A DNA stretch of 64,000 nt, taken from contig CAZAPG010000003.1 in the NCBI GenBank assembly GCA_964486935.1, positions 62,001-126,000 on the forward strand. The letters are read 5' to 3'. Positions within the stretch are counted from its first letter, which is position 1. Each line of letters begins with the position of its first letter. The position numbers and the translations under genes are program-made. The notes below the pieces were generated by a model that had not been told where the DNA came from, made no database searches, and worked only from the letters and a program-made list of their open reading frames with translations. This stretch comes from CAZAPG01 sp964486935. Its GTDB lineage: Bacteria > Chloroflexota > Anaerolineae > 4572-78 > J111. Positions 49,099-56,200 of this stretch are shown here, in pieces.

Positions 49099-50160
49099 TT
49101 ACTGGCAAGCCCAGGGGTTGCCGGCGGTTGTTTGGCCAAAGTTGGCGGCCATCAAAATCAAATCCAGAATGTCTACAATGCCGTCATCGTTCAGGTCGGC
49201 AATTTCGCCGGGGGTCGTGCTGCCAAACACGGCGCCAATGGCAACCGCGTCGGTGATGTCGATTTCACGGCTGCCGTCGATATCGCCGGCCAGTAGCACC
49301 ACATCATTGAGCGTTGTCAGCGCATCGGCGGCGTGGGCCACACCGGTGCAAACGGCGGCCAAAAAGCCGGGGCGCTCGGCGGTAACATCATAGGTATCTG
49401 CCGGGGCGTTGTTGATGAGGAAATCGCCGTTTTCGTCGGTGTCGTCGCTGACGGTAGCGGCGCTGCCAACGGCGGTAACGGTATGCCCGGCCTGATTATC
49501 GGCGGCGCGGCCCTGTACGGTAACGTTGCCGTTGATATCGCCCTGGCCGGGGATAGTGCCATCATCTCTGATGATGATATCGAGCGGAACCAGCCCGGCT
49601 ACTTCAACCTCGATGCCGCCTTTGCGGCCCAGCTTGACGTTTTGCAGGTCGATACGGGTGGTTTGGCCTTCGGGCGGTTCGGTGGGGCTAATGGCCTCGA
49701 GGGTGAGGCTGGCCAGCACCACGTCACCGGGAACGTCTGCCAGATCGCCCTGGCGGCTGGCGGCCCAGGAAACAACGCCGCCGGCAAGGTCAAAATTTTG
49801 TACAGCAATAACTACCGGCTCCATTGCCGCGCCGGAAACCAGGCTGCCATCAACAGCCGTCAGGTGTTCGGTATCAAAAATCACCTCAAACTGGCTGCCA
49901 AAGATGCCGGGGTCGGGTACGCCCTGGGCTACAATGGAAATGTTGAATCTGTCGCCAACGTTAAATACCGGCGCTGTGCCAACATCGGCGGCGCTGACGC
50001 CCTCGCTGATGACTAATACTTGCAGCGCCAGGTCGTCACCCGGTTCCTCGGCCAGGGCCGGGCTGCCGGAACCTTGTAGCCAGAGTAAACTGCCCAAAGC
50101 AATTGCCAGCCCCAAACCAAGAGCAAAGATTTTGTAAAGATTTTTATGTTTGATCTTCAT
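49099..50160 (-). CDS. Secreted cohesin-dockerin protein
   Basis: This 353-residue protein starts at ATG 50160, preceded by GGAGAAAAGC; an upstream 11-codon extension is less likely. After a signal helix (about 10-38) comes a cohesin-like domain at about 50-200 (FNVGDRFNISIVAQGVPDPGIFGSQFEVIFDTEHL) and the QGR beta domain (VTVQGRAADNQAGHTV). The C-terminal dockerin has loops DIDGSREIDITD and DLNDDGIVDILD and ends in AANFGQTTAGNPWACQ. It is the first gene of the cluster, with a promoter-like pair just upstream. The near-identical arrangement in the next gene indicates a past tandem duplication with substantial divergence. Confidence 0.85.
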   Translation of the reverse strand: MKIKHKNLYKIFALGLGLAIALGSLLWLQGSGSPALAEEPGDDLALQVLVISEGVSAADVGTAPVFNVGDRFNISIVAQGVPDPGIFGSQFEVIFDTEHLTAVDGSLVSGAAMEPVVIAVQNFDLAGGVVSWAASRQGDLADVPGDVVLASLTLEAISPTEPPEGQTTRIDLQNVKLGRKGGIEVEVAGLVPLDIIIRDDGTIPGQGDINGNVTVQGRAADNQAGHTVTAVGSAATVSDDTDENGDFLINNAPADTYDVTAERPGFLAAVCTGVAHAADALTTLNDVVLLAGDIDGSREIDITDAVAIGAVFGSTTPGEIADLNDDGIVDILDLILMAANFGQTTAGNPWACQ

Positions 50161-50194
50161 GCTTTTCTCCTTTCCTGATTGTGTAAATAACACT

Positions 50195-50223
50195 TTATAA
50201 GTTCATTGTGTTTAATGTTCCAA
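50195..50223 (-). promoter_or_regulatory. Promoter for the cohesin/dockerin cluster
   Basis: On the minus strand TTGGAA (50223-50218) and TTATAA (50200-50195) are separated by 17 bases. The leader to ATG 50160 is about 28 bases and contains the ribosome site. Confidence 0.4.
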
Positions 50224-50696
50224 ATAGCAGATGCGCACCTCCCTGATTAAAGTTTGCTGCAAAACAAAAAGGCTCAATCTGCCTTTGGTTTTGGTAGCGA
50301 TGCAACCGGTAGACGAGCCTGTGAGCAACTGGCAAAAAGCAATGATATAAGGTTGGCAATTAAAGGAGTTGATAAAGAGGGCGGAGCGTGAATCCGCGGG
50401 GGTGAATACCCAACCCAAAATAGTGACCGGCTGCCAAAGGGTCACAATAACCCTTTTGAAGCAGGCGAATTGCTGTTGCGCAAATCGTAAAATTGTGGAC
50501 AATTTTCTAAAATCCGGCATCAAATAGCCGGATGAAGTCCAGAAATGGCTCATTGCGTTAACCACTATTTTAGGTTGGTAAGGTACTAAATCGATTTTCG
50601 ATTTATGACTGCTTGGCTCAAACGAACCAATGTTTGGCGAGCAAATCAAGCATAACATAACCGGGATATGGTCACAATAGAGATTCAGTACTGTAT

Positions 50697-50725
50697 TTGA
50701 GAATGCGCGGCAAAAGTGGTAAGAT
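50697..50725 (+). promoter_or_regulatory. Promoter for the HIT / SDR / radical SAM genes
   Basis: TTGAGA (50697-50702) and TAAGAT (50720-50725) are separated by 17 bases, about 110 bases upstream of the HIT start. Confidence 0.4.
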
Positions 50726-50751
50726 GGTTCACCCAGAGGATGAAAATGTTC

Positions 50752-50841
50752 AGGGTTCAGCGTTCAGAGTTTGGGTTGCCTCTGGCAAGAACTCTGAACG
50801 CTGAATTGATGAACTGTCAAATTTTTTCGAGGAGATATTTT
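50752..50841 (+). repeat. Intergenic hairpin repeat, copy 2, ending in a shared leader
   Basis: TTCAGCGTTCAGAGTT (50756-50771) and its perfect reverse complement (50790-50805) form a 16-base stem. The following GATGAAC, then CGAGGAG before the ATG, match the leader at 13262-13310. Confidence 0.55.
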
Positions 50842-51195
50842 ATGACCACTGAAACTATCTTCAGCAAAATCGTCAAACGTGAAATCCCGGCCGATATTGT
50901 GTATCAAGATGACCGGGTGACAGCTTTTAGAGACATCAATCCCCAGGCCCCGGCGCATATTTTAATCATCCCCAACAAAGCGATTCCCACCGTTAATGAT
51001 GTGACGCCGGATGACGAGGGCGTGCTGGGCCATCTATTTGTGGTGGCGGCTCAGGTAGCCCGGCAAGAGGGCATTGCCGATGACGGCTACCGGCTGATTG
51101 TGAACTGCGGCAGAAACGGCCATCAAGAAGTTTTTCATTTGCATATGCACTTATTGGGTGGCCGCAAAATGGGGCCAATGGTTGTGAGAAAGTAA
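50842..51195 (+). CDS. HIT-family (HINT-like) nucleotide-binding protein
   Basis: This 117-residue protein, read from ATG 50842 after GAGGAG, has the family's IFSKIVKREIPADIVYQDD start, AFRDINPQAPAHILIIPNK and the catalytic HxHxH in EVFHLHMHLLGGRKMG. HINT-type proteins hydrolyse adenosine phosphoramidates and related nucleotide conjugates in the cytosol. The longer frame to 50716 runs through a hairpin repeat and is rejected. It is followed by an SDR gene after six bases. Confidence 0.95.
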   Translation: MTTETIFSKIVKREIPADIVYQDDRVTAFRDINPQAPAHILIIPNKAIPTVNDVTPDDEGVLGHLFVVAAQVARQEGIADDGYRLIVNCGRNGHQEVFHLHMHLLGGRKMGPMVVRK

Positions 51196-51201
51196 CCGGC
51201 C

Positions 51202-51969
51202 ATGGACATTCAAAATCGAACCTTTTTGGTAAGCGGCGGCGGTTCCGGGCTGGGGGCGGCTACGGCTCAAATGCTCGTCCGGGCCGGCGGCAATGTGATT
51301 ATCGCCGATATCAACGCCGAAACCGGGCAGCAAACAGCCGGCGCGCTGGGCAGCCAGGCCCGGTTTGCCCAAACCGATGTTACCTCAGAAGAGAGCGTGC
51401 AACAGGCCATTGCCACGGCGCTTGAAGCGTTTGGTGGCCTGGCTGGCGCTATCAATTGCGCCGGCATTGCCATTGCCGAAAAGACCATTGGCAAAAATGG
51501 CCCGCACAACCTATCTCGCTTTATCAAAGTGATTCAGGTGAATCTGGTGGGGACGTTTAATGTCATCCGGCTGGCCGCGACGGTAATGGCCAATAATAAG
51601 CCAACCGCAGCCGGCGAACGGGGGGTGATTATTAACACCGCCTCGGTGGCCGCTTTTGACGGCCAGATTGGACAGGCCGCCTACTCGGCCTCAAAAGGAG
51701 GCATCGTGGGTATGACCCTGCCCATTGCCAGAGATTTGGCCCGCGACGGCATCCGGGTGATGAGCATTGCGCCCGGCATTTTTGACACGCCGATGCTGGC
51801 CGGTTTGCCGGAAAGGGCACGCCAATCGCTGGGGGAACAGGTCCCCTTCCCCTCCCGGTTGGGCCGGCCCGATGAGTACGCGGCCCTAGTCAAGCACATC
51901 ATTGAAAACCAGATGCTCAACGGCGAGGTCATTCGGCTGGACGGCGCTATCAGAATGGCCCCTCGCTAA
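51202..51969 (+). CDS. SDR-family 3-hydroxyacyl-CoA dehydrogenase (type II-like)
   Basis: This 255-residue short-chain dehydrogenase has an NAD-binding TFLVSGGGSGLGAATAQML and the acidic residue of VIIADINAE, which favours NAD. NCAGIAIAEKTIGKNGPHNLSRF follows, and the catalytic Ser-Tyr-Lys set is in INTASVAAFDGQIGQAAYSASK. The insert after NCAG and the ending MLAGLPERARQSLGEQVPFPSRLG are typical of human type II (HSD17B10-like) 3-hydroxyacyl-CoA dehydrogenases. It may act on short or branched acyl-CoAs. It lies between the HIT and radical SAM genes on one strand. Confidence 0.9.
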   Translation: MDIQNRTFLVSGGGSGLGAATAQMLVRAGGNVIIADINAETGQQTAGALGSQARFAQTDVTSEESVQQAIATALEAFGGLAGAINCAGIAIAEKTIGKNGPHNLSRFIKVIQVNLVGTFNVIRLAATVMANNKPTAAGERGVIINTASVAAFDGQIGQAAYSASKGGIVGMTLPIARDLARDGIRVMSIAPGIFDTPMLAGLPERARQSLGEQVPFPSRLGRPDEYAALVKHIIENQMLNGEVIRLDGAIRMAPR

Positions 51970-52004
51970 ACAACCGTTGCTAAAATTAAATCAGAGGGGC
52001 GAGG

Positions 52005-53120
52005 ATGTCTAAATTAAAAGAATATCTACAGGATCCGTTTCTCAACCGTTTGTACGGCGATATCAGAAAAGCGGGGCCATTGAAATCAATTTCTGTGGAT
52101 ATTACCCACGTTTGCAACATCCGTTGCGAAGGCTGCTACTTTTTTGCCGAAGAAATGGACAAACATAAAGCGCCCAGGGATGAGGCCGAGTTTGAGACTT
52201 TTATTTCCCAGGAAAAAGAGCGCGGCACCAACTTTATCACCGTGGTTGGCGGTGAGCCAAGCCTGATGTTGAACCGCCTGAAAAAGTTGCACGATAACTT
52301 CTGGATTCTGGTTGTAACCAATGGTATCCGCCCAATCCCCCACGAAGGGTTTGAAACAATGCCCATCACCGTCTCGGTGTGGGGCGACCACCAGACCGAT
52401 ACCCGGCTGCGCGGCGGCGGCAAGCTCGACGTGTTTGCCCGCGGCCTCAAAAACTACCGCGACGACCCGCGCGCCCGCTGGTATTACACCACCACCCCCG
52501 GCAACGCCCACGAGATTGAAAGCGTGGTCAGCCAATGCGTCGAAAATGGCAACTATGTCTGGTTTAATTTTTATGGCGACCTGTCGCACCGGGGCGGGCA
52601 GTTGGACCACAACCAGGGTTTTGGCCGGGTGCGCCGCCAGATTGATAAAATGATTGAGCGCTACCCCGATAAAATTTTGCTGACCTCTTACGTCAGCCGG
52701 GTGGTCTCAACCGGGCGGCTGCTGGGCCAGCCGTGGAGCTACGATGTTTGTTGCAGCATCAGTTCCGATAACCCCATCAACCGGCGGCGCATTAACAATG
52801 GACACCCCTACAACCCTCACTTTAGAGCCTACAACCCCGATTTAAAGTCTACCCGGCGCTGCTGCGTGGGCGAAGCGCGCGATTGTGACACCTGCTTTGA
52901 TGTGTGGGCGCACTTCTCGTGGATTATGCTCAGTATGAAGCAGCACACGGCTACTAAACAAGATTTCACCAACTGGCTAACCACGATGTACATTTTCTAT
53001 CTTATCAACCAGATTATTGATTTTGAAGAGGGGGTTCAACTGCTGCCGGAAATTCACCGCCGCGCGCTGAGCCAACCGGCGGCGCTTCCGGCTATGCAAA
53101 ATCCGGTTTATCCGGGTTAG
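52005..53120 (+). CDS. Radical SAM protein with extra C-terminal cysteines
   Basis: This 371-residue protein has the [4Fe-4S]/SAM motif CNIRCEGC (CxxxCxxC) near residue 37. Next come a GGEP-type SAM-binding segment (TVVGGEPSLML), VTNGIRP and the barrel strands expected of the family. A cysteine group (SYDVCCSISSD; TRRCCVGEARDCDTCFDVW) near residues 248-305 could bind a further iron-sulfur cluster, as in SPASM/twitch proteins or HpnH-like enzymes. A helical tail ends in Pro. The ribosome site is GGGGCGAGG directly before ATG. No obvious precursor peptide gene lies beside it. The substrate is unknown. Confidence 0.82.
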   Translation: MSKLKEYLQDPFLNRLYGDIRKAGPLKSISVDITHVCNIRCEGCYFFAEEMDKHKAPRDEAEFETFISQEKERGTNFITVVGGEPSLMLNRLKKLHDNFWILVVTNGIRPIPHEGFETMPITVSVWGDHQTDTRLRGGGKLDVFARGLKNYRDDPRARWYYTTTPGNAHEIESVVSQCVENGNYVWFNFYGDLSHRGGQLDHNQGFGRVRRQIDKMIERYPDKILLTSYVSRVVSTGRLLGQPWSYDVCCSISSDNPINRRRINNGHPYNPHFRAYNPDLKSTRRCCVGEARDCDTCFDVWAHFSWIMLSMKQHTATKQDFTNWLTTMYIFYLINQIIDFEEGVQLLPEIHRRALSQPAALPAMQNPVYPG

Positions 53121-53141
53121 GCTTTTGGCACAATATGTCAA

Positions 53142-53161
53142 TTTTAGCTTTTGTGCTAAAA
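53142..53161. terminator. Small A+T-rich hairpin after the radical SAM gene
   Basis: TTTTAGC and GCTAAAA form a 7-base stem with a TTTTGT loop about 20 bases after the stop. It is weak, with no clean T-tract on the + strand. Confidence 0.3.
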
Positions 53162-53273
53162 TACAAAAGTTAGAAAAATCCCTGAACCAGCCAAAGATTA
53201 ATCACCCTGCACAGGGCCGCATTACCCACGCGCTTGCGGTTGAAAAACCCGGCATCAAATAGAGGGCAAGGCA

Positions 53274-56200
53274 ATGGCTACCTCCATCACCGGCTACCAT
53301 ATCAGCGAAAGGCTATACCAAAGTGATAACTCGCTGGTTTACCGTGGACGCCGACAGGCGGATGATTACCCTGTTATTCTCAAAATGCTCAGGCAACCTT
53401 ACCCCCCGCCCGAAAAAATTGCCTGGTTTAAACGGGAGTTTGAAATAATTCATAATCTCAACCTGCCGGGGGTGATTAAGGCTTACGGCCTGGAAAACAA
53501 CCAGCATCGCTGGCTGATGGCTCTGGAAGATTTTGGCGGCGAGTCGCTGACCCGCTTAAATCTGGCCGGCAGGCTGGCGCTGCCGGATTTTTTGCGGCTG
53601 GCTATTCAAATCAGCGATATTTTGGGGCAGGTTCACCAGCAGTATGTCATTCATAAAGATATTAACCCGGCCAATATTGTGGCCGTTCCGCCGGCGGCCA
53701 ATGGCGGCAGTTCAGACAAGGCGGCGGCATGGCGGGTCAAACTGATTGATTTTGGCATTGCCACCGTTTTATCCCGAGAAACGCCTACCCTGCGCGCGCC
53801 CAATATTTTGGAAGGCACGCTGGCCTACATCTCGCCGGAGCAAACAGGCCGGATGAATCGGGCCATTGATTACCGCACCGATTTCTACTCGCTGGGCGTT
53901 ACCCTTTATGAACTGCTGACGGGCCAGCCACCTTTTCGCGGTGCCGACCCGCTGGAAATGATTCACAACCACATTGCCAAACCACCCCGCCCGCCGCGCG
54001 AACTCAAGCCAGACATTCCGCCGGCCCTGTCTGAAATTATCCTCAAGCTATTGGCTAAAAACGCCGAGGACCGCTATTTGTCGGCCTACGGCTTAAAGGC
54101 CGATTTGGAAGAATGTTTGCGGCAGTGGACCTCGGCCGGCAACATTCAATCCTTTGCCGTTGGTCAGTACGACTTTTTGCCGGGACGGTTTCAAATTCCC
54201 CAAAAGCTGTATGGCCGCCAGCCAGAAATTGATACCCTGCTGGCCGCTTTTGAGCGAGTAACCGGCTCTAACCTGGCCGAACAACCGCCGCCCCCCTGCG
54301 AAGTGATACTGGTTACGGGGCGTGCCGGCATTGGTAAATCGGCCCTGGTGCAAGAGGTCTACAAACCCATTACCCGGCAGCGCGGCTATTTTATTACCGG
54401 CAAGTTTGACCTGTTTAAGCGCAGCGTTCCGTATGCTTCGCTAATTCAGGCGTTTCAGTCGCTTATCAGGCAACTGCTCACCGAGAGCGAAAGCCAGATT
54501 GCAGGCTGGCGCAGCAAACTGCTGGCGGCGCTGGGCAACAATGGACAGGTGTTAATTGATGTCATCCCGGAAATTGAGTTGATTATTGGCCCCCAACCCG
54601 AAGCGCCGCCCCTGCCCCCCGCCGAGGCGCAAAACCGCTTTAACCTGACGTTTCAAAACTTTACCCGCGTGTTTGCCCGGCGCGAGCACCCATTTGTAAT
54701 TTTTTTAGATGACCTGCAATGGGCCGATGCCGCCTCGCTCAAACTAATTCAACTGCTTATGACCACCCCCAACTTGCATTACCTCTTTTTTATTGGCGCT
54801 TACCGCGATAACGAAGTTACCCCGGCTCACCCGCTGACGCTCACGCTGGACGAAATCAAACGGGCGGATGTCATTGTAAATTATATTACCCTTTCTCCCT
54901 TAGAACTGCCCGATATCACCCAACTGGTTTCAGACACGCTCAACTGCCCGCCGGAACAGGCGCAGTCGCTGGCCGAATTGTTGCAGGCCAAAACCGGCGG
55001 CAACCCCTTTTTTATGAACGAATTTCTGAAATCCCTCTACACCGAAGAGCTTTTAACCTTTATTCCGGTAAATGGCCGGGTGAATGGCAAATGCCGCTGG
55101 CGCTGGGATGTCGGCCAGATTCAGGCGCGGGGCATCACCGATAACGTGGTAGATCTGATGGCCGGAAAAATGCAAAAACTCCCCCAAAAAACGCAACAGG
55201 TGTTAAAACTGGCTGCCTGCATTGGCAATCAATTTGACCTGCAAACCCTGTCGGTGGTGTACCAGAAGCCCCCCACCGAAACCGCTGCCGACCTGCAAGA
55301 AGCCATTGTCGAGGGGCTGGTTTTACCCCTGGGCGAAGCGCACAAATTAATGAGCCTGGCCGATATGCCCGAACTGACCAACGAGTTAACCGTTGATTAC
55401 AAATTTTCGCACGACCGGATTCAACAGGCCGGTTACTCGCTCATTCCCGTCCAGCACAAATCCGGGCTGCACCTGCAAATTGGGCAGATGCTGCTGCGCC
55501 AAACCCCGGCCAGCCAGCGCGAAGAGAAGATTTTCGGCATTGTCAATCAGCTAAATTTGGGCCAGGAACTTATCGCCAACCAGGCAGAACGCGACGAATT
55601 GGCCCGGTTAAATCTGATGGCCGGGCAAAAGGCCAAAGCTTCGGCGGCCTACGAACCGGCCTTGGAATATTTGCAACTTGGGCTGGGGTTGCTCAACGCC
55701 TCTGGCTGGGATGAGGGCTGGACTCGCTGCTACGATTTGGCCCTGGCGATGTATCAAGAAGCCGCCGAAGCCGCCTACCTCTGCACCCGCTTTAACCAGA
55801 GCGAGCAGTTTATAGAAGTTGTGCTGAGCCGCGCCGGCACCCTGCTGGATAAAATAAAAGTTTACGAAACCAAAATTCAGGCCTGCATTGCCCAAAACAA
55901 ACTTTCCGATGCCATCAACACAGGCCTTGAGGTGCTGGCCCTGCTGGATATTCATTTTCCATCAGACCCGACCCAGGACGACATCAAAAGCAACCTGGCC
56001 GAAGCGCAGGTCGCCCTGGCCGGTAAAAGTTTTGAAGAGCTAACCAGCCTGCCGGAAATGACCGACCCCTACAAACTGCCGGCCATGCGCATTCTATCTG
56101 GCATCAGCGCGCTGGCCTTTTTTACCGCGCCCAAACTATCGCCCCTCATTTCGTTTAAAATGGTCAATCTCTCGGTTGAGCGCGGCTATGCGCCGGAGTC

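Larger units (their letters stand above)
50161..50841. other. 681-base divergent non-coding region
   Basis: It separates the cohesin/dockerin cluster from the HIT gene. It holds promoters in both directions (50195-50223 and 50697-50725) and a hairpin repeat near the HIT gene. A minus-strand terminator-like hairpin (AAAGGC / GCCTTT followed by TTGTTTT, about 50264-50286) and an AAAGGGT/ACCCTTT hairpin (about 50437-50457) are also present. The minus-strand frame at 50212-50658 has no homologue features and overlaps these signals. I see no gene; an untranslated leader or small RNA is possible. Confidence 0.45.

Noticed and set aside
50212..50658. 148-codon minus-strand frame in the divergent spacer
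   Set aside because: It has low-complexity composition, overlaps promoter and hairpin signals and resembles no family; the spacer is treated as non-coding.
53127..53273. Shared word CCGGCATCAAATAG before the giant kinase and in the 50513-50527 spacer
   Set aside because: A 14-base match between two places in 64 kb is expected by chance many times.
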